Shown: positions 42,458 through 54,299 of the stretch, in pieces
How positions within the stretch are numbered: position 1 is the first letter of the stretch
Layout: each line of letters opens with the position of its first letter
Assembly (NCBI RefSeq): GCF_026210795.1
Contig: NC_089437.1
Span: forward strand, 310,001 to 374,000
Reading direction: 5' to 3'
DNA length: 64,000 bases
Source: Rhizophagus irregularis
Taxonomy: Eukaryota; Glomeromycota; Glomeromycetes; Glomerales; Glomeraceae
The notes under the pieces: generated by a model
The model's input: only the letters and a program-made list of their open reading frames with translations
Database searches by the model: none
What the model was told of the DNA's origin: nothing
Position numbers and translations under genes: made by a program

Positions 42458-45400
42458 ACGAAAAGCGGAGTGAAGATTCAAACCCGGGCCAAATTTAGAC
42501 ACTGACCCAGGTGACATTTATAGCTTAAATAAACTTATGGATTTGCTTTGTTGTTGAAAAATTCAAACGAAAATAATCAACGACTAAAAATGCCAAGTTC
42601 AAAGAAAGAAAGATAAATATTGAGAGGTATACCAAAAAAATATTTAAGCAAAACTATTAGAAAAATACCAACCAAAGCATTTTCTCAGGCGGATACACGG
42701 ATACACGACACTGTTTTTTTTCTTTTTCTTTTCCAGTCGAGCCCCGTCTTTTCCATTGGAATACTTTTTCGAGAATGTATTATACTATGAATTGATTTAA
42801 TATAAGTAATAGATGTTGAGTTGATTTTATCAGAAGAAAAATTATTGATATGATTTTTTTTTTATTCGTTTTTAGAGTAAAAAGCCTGTGTATTTATAAG
42901 AAAATATTTTTCTTTTTTCATATAAAGTATATATACAATACATCTTTATATAAATGTATTGCAAAAATACAGTATATATAAAAATATATATTATAAAATT
43001 ATATTAAAATATCCCGAAAATTACCAATAATTCCCAAATTACACATAAAACATCACGCCCATTTTACAAATTAGCATGCATTTATTATTTTTGTTTACAT
43101 CATCATAATTATCATTAAATTAACACATCCAACATCACCGACGTCATCCCGTGATTCTCCTATTTTGTGACAAATCGAGTTAGGCCCATTTCTTATCCAT
43201 CTTGGGTCACTTTAAAAAATTTATTGTATAGTTGATCGTATTTTAAAGTTTAACGGTGTTTTGCGATATGCAAAATAAAATCATATATAATGGTTATAAA
43301 AATTGATTTATTTTATTTATTTTAAAAATAATTTTTTTTTCTTATTAATTTAAAATTTAAAATCAAAGAAAAAAATTTTTTTTTCTTTTATTTATATAAC
43401 ACAAGAATAAAACAATTAAAATTTGAAATAAATCCTATTAAAATATTCCTTTTTTGATATTCTAAATGATACATATTGTTATTGATTTAACTCATTGTGA
43501 AAAAAAAACTTTTAAAGTATGATTTTCTTTGGTTTATACAATTTTATCATTATTATGTTGATTATTTTGGTTTATCCCGTCTATATGTTGTTACATAGAT
43601 AACACAGGACATGATTATAATTGGATACGGAGTTAAGGAGAATTCAAAGAAAATATTCATGTACCCGCATAATTAAAATGATTTAAGTGTTTCAGAATGA
43701 ATGCTTTGAACATTTGAACAATAAAGGACAATGAAGCAATGAAACATGTTCATTGAATATTATGAATGAATGAATGTGCAAATATCATATGAACTAAAAG
43801 AAACGGTACGTTTCTTCTATCTAGATATGGCATTTGTCTTTCTTTTAATTTAACTTTAATTTTTTTTTCATTCATTTATGTCTTTAAATAGAAATGATTT
43901 TATGAATTTTTTTTTTGTGGCACGAACATCTGAAAGCTTTTTATTAAAGCCTTATATGTAATTATCTCTTTGTATAGCTACAGTACATACGTGACACTGC
44001 TGACACGTAAAATTGTATTGGACAATCAATGCCTTTGAATTTAACTTTATATGACTAGTTAGAGTAATATTTGTTTGTTCCCCTGTCTTACTACGTGATT
44101 ACGTATTTCAATATACAAAGACAAAGGTATACTTTCAATGAATTTAGTGTAATTTGTTTATTTATCTTTTCTTCATAATTCTTTTTTTTTTCCGGTCTAA
44201 AGTGGTCTCCTGACAATAATTTTGAAAGTCAAAATTTTCGGCAATTTTCTTATCGTCAAGGTTTTATTCGAACGGTTATAGTGTACGAAAGGTTATAGTG
44301 GTTATATTATCATTTTGAGTATCATAGCAAGTCTTTTTTCTCGGATAATAAAGGTAACGAACATTTAATATTTTCTTTCGCTTCTATTAAATGGTAGCCA
44401 CGAAATATTTACACGTTATTATTCATAATTTAACAAGTTGTATTGCATATGGCTAAAATATTATTTTTTTTTAAAAAAAAATAAAAAAAAAATTCATGAA
44501 TTCAGGGATAGAAAAAATTGTGTAAAAACAATTTCGAATAATTTAATTCGGTCTCAATTTTATTTTAATAGTAAGTTTTGAACGTGTGAAACATCTTTAA
44601 GAAAAAGAAATTCATCATATGATAATTTGTTTTGAATTCACGTTTCTAACACTTTTCTTCTATCGCGTAGTGATTATCAAGTGATAGCCCATCAAAAATA
44701 CTTTATCGGGTCAATTATTTTTTTAAAAACATGTCAATAGAAAAGTCTACTTTTGGTCAGAATTGACATCCTTGTTTTGGAAAGAAAGGTGGGGAATGAA
44801 ATTATGTTTGTACTTGGAAACAATACAACGTTAGGTAATTATGTGTTCTTTTAAAAAATAAACCAGAATCTATTTTTGTCAATTCAAGGCATTTTTTTAA
44901 TAAAAATTTCTTTTTAGATACAATAGAAATTTGTTTGGATGAATATTTCACACGGTTGAGTTAATTGGGTGATTTCTATTGACGGTCGTTGTGATAAATC
45001 CTTGAATTTACATTGGGTTTCGAATTGTAAGTATAAAATTTATATAATTACGCATTTAATATCGGAGAATTCAAATTTATATATAACACAAACAATTATA
45101 AAACGTTTTTACGAAGAAATTATCTTCTATTTTTACAATTTAGGGATTATAAAAGAGTGGTTCAGGGAAATTTGATGTCTAATAAAACGAGCAATGATTC
45201 GTACGAGACATCGCAGTAAACGGTATCTCAAAGCGTGAAAACTAAAGTGATGTCATAATCAGAAAACCCGTCGGAAAAAATCAGTAATTGAATGTGCAAA
45301 AGAAAATAAAAGAAATTACGGATGATATGAAATAAGGTGCCATTCGTCAGATAGGATATTATTCGTCAGATAGGTACAATCAGGTATTCGATTTAATAAT

Positions 45401-45490
45401 GTGTTGTGAAACGAAATTGAAATCTTTGAAATTTGTTTGAAATTTCACGTATCTTTAATAAATTTTCTAATTAGATTTATCAATTTCTTT
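42458..45490. other. Intergenic, no supported gene
   Basis: AT-rich, with a B-box-like GGTTTGAATC on the minus strand near 42478 that does not fold into a tRNA. The plus ORF at 44969-45175 has no domain and poor composition. An ATG at about 45174 followed by a good-looking donor (GTAAACGG) at 45216 might be a first exon of the next feature, but its phase does not fit. Confidence 0.4.
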
Positions 45491-45498
45491 TATTTTTA

Positions 45499-45756
45499 AT
45501 GTTAGATACTAATTTCTTTCTATATTCTTCCCTCATTTTTAAGGTCGCTTCCTTCGATTATCAAAAACTTAAGAAACCCTTGCAAAAATTTTACCGGATA
45601 TTCGCAAATGATTGTTCGCAAAGCCCTGGCGTATTATTTTTGGAAATATCTAGTGGACAACCAACTTTTTATGCTAAAGGCGAACATTATGACGTCGGTT
45701 TAATTTATGACATCTTACAAGGTCTTAGAGAAACGGTTGGTCCTGGTACCTGATGA
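45499..45756 (+). CDS. Probable last exon or small gene, family not recognised
   Basis: The frame reads FDYQKLKKPLQKFYRIFAND, then PGVLFLEISSGQPTFYAKGE and LIYDILQGLRETVGPGT before TGA. Codon use and composition are clearly protein-like and GC-richer than the flanks. A good acceptor (CTCATTTTTAAG followed by GTCGCT) lies at about 45543, so the real exon may start there; the ATG at 45499 keeps the same frame. I found no upstream exon with matching phase. It could be the C-terminus of a conserved small protein or a truncated duplicate. Confidence 0.45.
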
Positions 45757-46383
45757 ATATGTAAAAATTTATAGTAAGTTGTAATTAATTTGCGTGGCAT
45801 GATTTGTGAATTCTGGAAGGTTTTAGTGTACTAATAATGATTATTAAAAATTAATGTAACCAAATCAATAAGAAATATCTAATTTCAATTAATCATTCGT
45901 TTTAGATTTCGTAAGATGTTATTTCGGTAGAAAATGTTAGGGTTCAGGGGTCAGGAATTATTTCATTTGAAAAAAATATCTACAGTATATTAGAGTGTGA
46001 ATTACCGAAACATATTAATTAAATTACATCATTATTCCTAGTTCAATTTATTATCAATTCATTCTTTATTTTGGTTTTGTTTTTTCTTTGTTTTTAAGCA
46101 AAACGTTTCCACTTTTCTATAATTTGTAGATCATATAATTCCTTAAATAGTTAGTCTCTACATAAATAAAAGTTTGCCTTAATAATAGGCGTATTTATCG
46201 GTTATTTAACCCGTTTTACACGTTATATCGTTATTATGGATAATGCAACAAGAAAACAAAAATCAATATGTTACGTTTTAATTTCTTTATTTTAATGTCT
46301 TGCCTTTATTATACTATGATATCAGTACATACTGTTAATTCTAATGGAAAAAAACTTGCTTGTTCTTTCTAACATATTAAAAT
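45757..46383. other. Intergenic, 3' flank of the BTB array
   Basis: No gene. From about 46275 the sequence (TTTAATGTCTTGCCTTTATT) is shared with the 3' flank of every BTB copy and belongs to the tandem unit. Confidence 0.6.
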
Positions 46384-47852
46384 CTATTTTTTAACCACCT
46401 GAAAAGCTTCATAATCATCGATTTCAAAACTCCCTGGAATATTGATATTAGGATAGGAATTTGGTTTAGAATACCATTTGTTATTTTGGCTGTCAGGGTA
46501 CATTGCTATATCATAGTTATACCCGAAAATTGGTCCCCATTGATGATTACATATCAAAGCATGAGAAGCATCGGTTACTCTTCCAATTTTACCCCTATTA
46601 ATATCTCTATAATCGTTAAAGATATATACAAAACTATCTTGAGTATCTTTGAAGATACCACTCCCTTCCCAATCAAGCGGATTATATCCACCAACTATTT
46701 TATTAGTTCCCTTAATTTTAATAACTATAATAGTTGCTCCTTTGTTATTACATTTATTATGAAATGCTGCTGCTGTATTGCCATCTCTACTAGCACGAAA
46801 GATAAGATTAAATTCATAAGGATTTATTTTCAAAGATGTGTCTTTTTTGTCTATCCAACCTGCAAATAATGCTAAATGTTTTGAATTTATAAGAACAGAA
46901 TCAATAGTATTAACAGCAATTCTTGATGGTAGAGATCCTATCTGTTTTGCATGTGGAACCAAATAAAACTTCAAGATCTCGTTTTTTAGTTTTTTTGGTA
47001 GCAAATCATCATATGGTACTACTTTGTCATAATATTCTTCAGAGGTAATATCATGAAATCTAATTAATGGGATAAATCTCAATAGCGTCCTCTCCATTAA
47101 AGTTAATTCATCTTTAGTCCATTCGGAAGGATCCTTATTAACGGTAGGTTGTTGTGCATGAGCCCATCTGATCAAATTATTCCATACTTCAATTTCATCT
47201 AGTACAAGATCGTCTCGTTTAAGTAATGATTCCAATATCTGTGCAGGCAATGATAATATTTTGTCAGTTCCAAATAAAATGTATGGATCTTTGCAGATCG
47301 CTTCTAGGCCATAACCTCTCAACGTTGTAAAATTTTCATGTTGAAAAGCTACTTCAAGAATTCCAATAGGATCATTTTGTTTAATTAAAAATTCTTGGAT
47401 ATATTCGCCAAGTGTATCCAACCCAAGTTCCCCTGTAGCGACTAATAATTTTGAGATATCTGGCCCATTGTTGACATTTAAATCTAATTGACCACAATAT
47501 AAATATCTAGATTTCGATTTTAAATAAGATTTTAGATTATAAATAAAAAAAAAATTTTTTTTAATTTTTTTAATTAAAATTTTCAATACCTTATAATAAT
47601 TTCAAAAATATGTGGCGAAATATTTGGTTTGTTAAAAACGTACTTTCCATCTATTTTTTCAGCCCAGTTAGAAGAAAAAGCTGTATCAAAATAATCTGAT
47701 TGACAGCTAAGAATGTTTGAATGAGCGTAAATTTCTTTTTGATCATCATCATCTCCAGCTTTTATAATAACATCATAATCCTTTTTTGACTCAAATAATT
47801 TTTCAAGATTACTCAAAATCGGTAAAAATAACTCTTGTTGCATTTTTGGCAT
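46384..47852 (-). CDS. BTB-BACK-TLDc protein, copy 1
   Basis: Exons 47852-47590 and 47506-46384 (83-bp intron) give 461 residues. The BTB domain (about 20-110) has KKDYDVIIKAG, EIYAHSNIL and SDYFDTAF. The join makes IIIR-YLYCGQLDLN. BACK (about 140-215) has LLKRDDLVLDEIEVWNNLIR. TLDc (about 270-460) has HLALFAGWIDKK, FNLIFRASRDG and the final FEIDDYEAF. BTB-BACK proteins commonly adapt substrates to Cullin-3 ligases; TLDc domains are linked to oxidation resistance and V-ATPase binding. The role here is unknown. It starts MPKMQQ, two codons upstream of the start used by its paralogues, and lacks a seven-residue NQKKFLQ insert present in copies 2 and 4. Confidence 0.9.
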
Positions 47853-48518
47853 TTTTGTAAAAAGGTACGAAGAAATCGCGTAAAGAAATTGATTTTGTAA
47901 TCATAAACGCGTTTAACACGTTTCCTTTTTATTGATTAATTGGTTTCACACGTTACGTAAGTGATGTTCATCAAATTTGACTTATATTATCCAGATCTAC
48001 AGCTTTTTCGTGACAATAAAAAAATAGATTAATCACGTTATATACTGTATCACGTGCTTGTAGATAATTATACCAATTTAGCGCCTATAAATAAATAAAT
48101 TTTATATTTTTGAGTCCAAAACTTCGAATGGACTACTTAATACACCCAATTTACAATTTCGAAAACCAACATGATACTGTATGTATATTGAATTTAGTAT
48201 TTATCAGTGCAATATTATTTCCTTTTTTGTTAAAGTAATAGCAGTTAAAGCAATAATTAGATAACTTCAACGAAAAAAAATATTTAGCTGGTTAACAGTT
48301 GGTCAGATAAAATATTTAGAATTAACAAAAAAACAAACTACAAAAAATAAGAATGAACATCAGTAAGCGTTCATTAAATAAAATAAAAAAAAATAAAAAA
48401 ATCAATATGTTACATTTTTTTTTAATTCCTTTAATTTAATGTCTTGCCTTTATTATAACATGATATAAGTATTTACTGTTAATTTCAATGGAGCTTGTTA
48501 TTTTTAACATATTAAAGT
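47853..48518. other. Spacer between BTB copies 1 and 2
   Basis: Holds the copy 1 promoter (TTACGTAA, then GTGATGTTCATCAAATTTGA and ATCACGTTATATACTGTATC motifs shared with copies 2 and 3) and the 3' flank of copy 2. No other gene. Confidence 0.6.
47953..47960. promoter_or_regulatory. TTACGTAA site upstream of BTB copy 1
   Basis: A perfect palindrome, about 100 bp upstream of the ATG and at a similar position in all four copies. TTACGTAA is a classic bZIP half-site pair. Conservation within recent duplicates is weak evidence alone, but it survives where neighbouring sequence has changed. Confidence 0.4.
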
Positions 48519-49984
48519 CTATTTTTTAACCACCTGATAAGCTTCATAATCATCGATTTCAAAATTCCTTGGAATATTGAGATTAGGATAGGTCATTGGA
48601 TTAGAATACCATTTATTATTTTGGTTGTCAGGGTACATTGATAAATCATGTCCATTTCCGAAAATTGGCCCCCATTGATGATTACATATCAAAGCATAAG
48701 AAGCGCTAGTTACTCTTCCAATTTTACCCGTATTAATATCTCTAAAATCGGTAAAGTTAAATATAAAACTATCTTGAGTATCTTTGATGATACCACCCCC
48801 TTCCCAATCAAGCGGATTATATCCACCAACTATTTGATTAGTTCCCTTAATTTTAATAACTATAATAGTTGCTCTTTTGTTATTACATTTATTATGAAAT
48901 GCTGCTGCTGTATTGCCATCTCTACTAGCACGAAAGATAAGATTAAATTCATAAGGAATCATTTTCAAAGATTTGTCTTTTTTGTCTATCCAACCTGCAA
49001 ATAATGCTAAATGTTTTGAATTTATAAGAGCAGAATCAATAACATTTCTTGACGGTAGAGATCCTATCTGTTTTTCTTGTGAAACCAGGTAAAACTTCAA
49101 AATTTCGTTTTTTAGTTTTTTTGGTAGCAAATCCTCATATGGTACTACTTTGTCATAATATTCTTCAGAGGTAATATCATGAAATCTAATTAATGGGATA
49201 AATCTCAATAGCGTCCTCTCCATTAAAGTTAATTCATCTTTAGTCCATTCGGAAGGATCCTTATTAACGGTAGGTTGTTGTGCATGAGCCCATCTGATCA
49301 AATTATTCCATACTTCAATTTCATCTAGTACAAGGTCGTCTCGTTTAAGTAATGATTCCAATATCTGTGCAGGCAGTGATATTATTTTGTCAATTCCAAA
49401 TAAAATGTTTGGTTCTTGACAGATTGCTTCTATGCCATAATCTCTCAACGTTGCATAAGTTTCATGTTGAAAAGCAACTTCAAGAATTCCAATAGGATCA
49501 TTTTGTAAGAATTTTTTTTGGTTTTTAATTAAAAATTCTTGGATATATTCGCTGAGTATATTCAAACCAAGTTCCTCTGTAGCGACTAACAATTTTAAAG
49601 TATCTGACCCATTTTTGAAATTTAAGTCTAATTGACCACAATATAAATATCTAGATTTCGATTTTAAATAAGATTTTAGATTACCAATAAACAAAAATTT
49701 TTTTTAATTTTTAATTAAAATTTTCAATACCTTATAATAATTTCAAAAATATGTGGCAAAATATTTGGTTTCTTAAAAAAATACTTTCCATCTTTTTTTT
49801 CAGCCTGATTAGAAGAAAAAGCTGTATCAAAATAATCTGATTGACAGCGAAGAATGTTTGAATGAGCGTAAATTTCTCTTTGATCATTATCTTCTCCAGC
49901 TTTTATAATAACATCATAATCCTTTTTTGACAAAAATAATTTTTCAAAATTATTCGAAACTGGTAAAAATAACTCTTGTTGCAT
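48519..49984 (-). CDS. BTB-BACK-TLDc protein, copy 2
   Basis: Exons 49984-49731 and 49650-48519 (80-bp intron), 461 residues. The architecture is that of copy 1. The BTB exon differs from copy 3 by a single residue (NQAE against NWAE). It carries the NQKKFLQ insert before NDPIGILEVAF and the ILFGIDKIISLP variant, shared with copy 4. The linker before TLDc lacks the AVST/AVNT residues found elsewhere (SRNVIDSALI). The TLDc C-terminus has its own variable loop (FGNGHDLSMYPDNQ). Confidence 0.9.
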
Positions 49985-50062
49985 TTTTGTAATGAAACAA
50001 AAGGAATTGTGAAAGAAAGTAATGCTGAAACAAACACATTTCCATTTATTGACAAAGTTGGT

Positions 50063-50070
50063 TTACGTAA
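50063..50070. promoter_or_regulatory. TTACGTAA site upstream of BTB copy 2
   Basis: Lies about 80 bp upstream of the ATG and is followed by GTGATGTTCATCAAATTTGA as in copies 1 and 3. Confidence 0.4.
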
Positions 50071-50610
50071 GTGATGTTCATCAAATTTGACCGCTTTTTC
50101 GTGACAATAACAAAATCGATTAATCACGTTATATACTGTATCACGTGCTTATAGATAATTTACGCGCTCTGCTTCATTTATTATATATTTTTGAGTTCAA
50201 AACTTCGAATGGACTTAATACACTCAACTTACAATTTTGTTTTCATATTCGAAATTTCGAAACCAATATATGTATTAAATTTAGTATTTATCTTTGCAAT
50301 ATTATTTCCTATTTTTGTTAAAGTGATCGCAGTTAAAGCAATAATTAGATAAATGTTCGTCATACTATAAAAAATTTATTTACTCTGAATTAGCATTCTT
50401 ATGCAAATAACTTCAACGAAAAAAAAAAAAATATTTAGCTGGTTACTAATGAACAGTTTGTTAGATAAAAAATATTTAGAATTAACAATACATTTTATTT
50501 AATTCCTTTAATTTAATGTCTTGCCTTTATTATACTATGACTATGATATCAGTACATACTGTTAATTTTTATGGGAAAAAACTTGCTTGTTCTTTTTAAC
50601 ATATTAAAAC

Positions 50611-52061
50611 CTATTTTTTAACCACCTGAAATGCTTCATAATCATCGATTTCAAAACTCTCTGGAATATTGAGATTAGGATAGGAACCTGGATTGGAATT
50701 CCATTTATTATTATTATTATACATTATTATATCATGGCCAGTCCCGAAAATTGGCCCGTATTGATTATTACATACCAAAGCATGAGAAGCATCAATTACT
50801 CTTCCAATTTTACCCGTATTAATATCTCTATAATCGTTAAAAATAAATATAAAACTATCTTGGGTATTTTTGTAGATAGCATTCCCTTCCCAATCAAGCG
50901 GATTATATCCACCGACTATTTGATTAGTTCCCTTAATTTTAATAACTATAATAGTTGCTCCTTTGTTATTACATTTATTATGAAATGCTGCTGCTGTATT
51001 GCCATCTCTACTAGCACGAAGGATAAGATTAAATTCATAAGGAATCATTTTCAAAGATTTGTCTTTTTTGTCTATCCAACCTGCAAATAATGCTAAATGT
51101 TTTGAATTTATAAGAACAGAATCAATAGTACTAACAGCAATTCTTGATGGTAGAGATCCTATCTGTTTTGCTTGCGGAACCAAGTAAAACTTCAAGATCT
51201 CGTTTTTTAGTTTTTTTGGTAGCAAATCATCATATGGTACTACTTTGTCATAATATTCTTCAGAGGTTATATCGTGAAATCTAATTAATGGGATAAATCT
51301 CAATAGTGTCCTCTCCATTAAAGTTAGTTCATCTTTAGTCCATTCTGAAGGATCCTTATTAACGGTAGGTTGTTGTGCATGAGCCCATCTGATCAAATTA
51401 TTCCATACTTCAATTTCATCTAGTACAAGGTCGTCTCGTTTAAGTAATGATTCCAATATCTGTGCAGGCAATGATAATATTTTGTCAGTTCCAAATAAAA
51501 TGTATGGATCTTGGCAGATCGCTTCTAGGCCATAACCTCTCAACGTTGTAAAATTTTCATGTTGAAAAGCTACTTCAAGAATTCCAATAGGATCATTTTG
51601 TTTAATTAAAAATTCTTGGATATATTCGCTGAGTATATTCAAACCAAGTTCCTCTGTAGCAACTAACAATTTTAAGGTATCTGGCCCATTTTTGACATTT
51701 AAGTCTAATTGACCACAATATAAATATCTAGATTTCGATTTTAAATAAGATTTTAGATTACTAATAAACAAAAAATTTCTTTAATTTTTAATTAAAAATT
51801 TCAATACCTTATAATAATTTCAAAAATATGTGGCAAAATATTTGGTTTCTTAAAAAAATACTTTCCATCCTTTTTTTCAGCCCAATTAGAAGAAAAAGCT
51901 GTATCAAAATAATCTGATTGACAGCGAAGAATGTTTGAATGAGCGTAAATTTCTCTTTGATCATTATCTTCTCCAGCTTTTATAATAACATCATAATCCT
52001 TTTTTGACAAAAATAATTTTTCAAAATTATTCGAAACCGGTAAAAATAACTCTTGTTGCAT
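50611..52061 (-). CDS. BTB-BACK-TLDc protein, copy 3
   Basis: Exons 52061-51808 and 51727-50611 (80-bp intron), 456 residues. The BTB exon is nearly identical to copy 2. The BACK region instead follows copy 1 (no NQKKFLQ insert; YILFGTDKILSLP), and the TLDc stretch GNAIYKNTQDSFIFIFNDYR is shared with copy 4. It is therefore a mosaic. The terminal loop is shorter (FGTGHDIIMYNNNNKW), encoded partly by an (AAT)n run. Confidence 0.9.
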
Positions 52062-52139
52062 TTTTGTAAAGAAACAAAAGGAATTGTGAAAGAAAGTAAT
52101 GTTGAAACAAACACATTTCCATTTATTGACAAAGTTGGA

Positions 52140-52147
52140 TTACGTAA
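52140..52147. promoter_or_regulatory. TTACGTAA site upstream of BTB copy 3
   Basis: Lies about 80 bp upstream of the ATG, in the same context as in copy 2. Confidence 0.4.
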
Positions 52148-52720
52148 GTGATGTTCATCAAATTTGACTGCTTTTTCGTGACAATAACTGATAACAAAAT
52201 CGATTAATCACGTTATATACTATATCACGTGCTTGTAGATAATTTACGCCTATCAAGCGTTCTGCTTCATTTATTATATATTTTTAGAGTCCAAAACTTC
52301 GAATGGACTTAATACACTCAACTTACAAATTTGTTTTCATATTCGAAATTTCGAAAACCAATATTTGTATTAAATTTAGTATTTATCAGTGCAATATTAT
52401 TTCCTATTTTTGTTAAAGTGATCGCAGTTAAAGCAATAATTAGATAAATGTTCGTCATACTGTACTATTAAAAATAAAAAATTATTTCACTCTGAATTAG
52501 CATTCTTATGCAAATAACTTCAACGAAAAAAAAAAATATTTAGCTGGTTAACAGTTTGTCAGATAAAATATTTAGAATTAACATGATAACAAAAATCAAT
52601 ATGTTACATTTTTTTTTAATTCCTTTAATTTAATGTTTTGCTTTTATTATACTATGATATTAGTATTACTGTTAATTTTAAATGGAAAAAACTTGCTTGT
52701 CCTTTTTGACATGTTAAAAT

Positions 52721-54196
52721 CTATTTTTTAACCACCTGAAAAGCTTCATAATCATCGATTTCAAAACTCCCTGGAATATTGAGATTAGGATAGGATTTTG
52801 GATTAGAACTCCACTCATTATTTTTGTTGTCAGGGTACATTGCCATATCACAACAGTTAAGCCCGAAAACTGGTCCCCAATAAGGATTACATATCAAAGC
52901 ATGAGAAGCATCAGTTACTCTTCCAATTTTACCCGTATTAATATTTCTATAATCGTTAAAAATAAATATGAAACTATCTTGAGTATTTTTGTAGATAGCA
53001 TTCCCTTCCCAATCAAGCGGATTATATCCACCAACTATTTGATTAGTTCCCTTAATTTTAATAATTATAATAGTTGCTCCTTTGTTATCACATTTATTAT
53101 GAAATGGTGCTGCTGTATTGCCATCTCTACTAGCACGAAAGATAAGATTGAATTGATAAGGAATCATTTTCAAAGATTTGTCTTTTTTGTCTATCCAACC
53201 TGCAAATAATGCTAAATGTTTTGAATTTATAAGAGCAGAATCAATAGTATTAACAGCAATTCTTGATGGTAGAGATCCTATCTGTTTTGCATGTGGAACC
53301 AAGTAAAACTTCAAGATCTCGTTTTTTAGTTTTTTTGGTAGCAAATCATCATATGGTACTACTTTGTCATAATATTCTTCAGAGGTAATATCATGAAATC
53401 TAATTAATGGGATAAATCTCAATAGCGTCCTCTCCATTAAAGTTAATTCATCTTTAGTCCATTCGGAAGGATCCTTGTTAACGGTAGGTTGTTGTGCATG
53501 AGCCCATCTGATCAAATTATTCCATACTTCAATTTCATCTAGTACAAGGTCGTCTCGTTTAAGTAATGATTCCAAGATTTGTCCAGGCAGTGATATTATT
53601 TTGTCAGTTCCAAATAAAATGTTTGGTTCTTGACAGATTGCTTCTAGGCCATAATCTCTCAACGTTGTAAAAGTTTCATATTGAAAAGCAACTTCAAGAA
53701 TTCCAATAGGATCATTTTGTAAAAATTTTTTTTGATTTTTAATTAAAAATTCTTGGATATATTCGCCAAGTATATTCAACCCAAGTTCCTCTGTAGCGAC
53801 TAACAATTTTAAGGTATCTGGCCCATTTTTGACATTTAAATCTAATTGACCACAATATAAATATCTAGATTTCGTTTTTAAATAAGATTTTAGATTATCA
53901 ATAAATAATAATGTTTTTAATTTTAATTAAAATTTTCAATACCTTATAATAATTTCAAAAATATGTGACGAAATATTTGGTTTCTTAAAAATATACTTTC
54001 CATCCTTTTTTTCAGCCCAATTAGAAGAAAAAGCTGTATCAAAATAATCTGATTGACAGCGAAGAATGTTTGAATGAGCGTAAATTTCTTTTTGATCATT
54101 ATCTTCTCCAGCTTTTATAATAACATCATAATCCTTTTTTGACAAAAATAATTTTTCAAGATTATTCAAAACCGGTAAAAATAACTCTTGTTGCAT
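52721..54196 (-). CDS. BTB-BACK-TLDc protein, copy 4
   Basis: Exons 54196-53943 and 53864-52721 (78-bp intron), 465 residues, the longest copy. It has the NQKKFLQ insert and the NILFGTDKIISLP variant as in copy 2, but GNAIYKNTQDSFIF in TLDc as in copy 3. The terminal loop has an extra residue and a Cys pair (FGLNCCDMAMYPDNK). All splice sites and the frame are intact. It is the first gene of the array in transcription order; its promoter diverges from the others upstream of the TTACGTAA site. Confidence 0.9.
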
Positions 54197-54282
54197 TTTT
54201 GTAAAGAAACAAAAGGAATTGTGAAAAAAAGTAATGCTGAAACAAACACATTTCCATTTATTGACAAAGTTGGTTTAACAAG

Positions 54283-54290
54283 TTACGTAA
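54283..54290. promoter_or_regulatory. TTACGTAA site upstream of BTB copy 4
   Basis: The duplicated region ends within about 10 bp beyond this site, so copy 4 keeps the site but not the GTTCATCAAATTTGA block seen in the other three. Confidence 0.4.
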
Positions 54291-54299
54291 GTGATATGC

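Noticed and set aside
42440-42540. tRNA-like sequence (B-box GGTTTGAATC on the minus strand)
   Set aside because: No A box or acceptor/T-stem pairing could be made; at most a tRNA-derived relic.
46486-53209. Four plus-strand ORFs of about 102-127 codons opposite the TLDc region of the BTB genes
   Set aside because: They are conserved only because the sense strand is conserved; composition is that of an antisense shadow.
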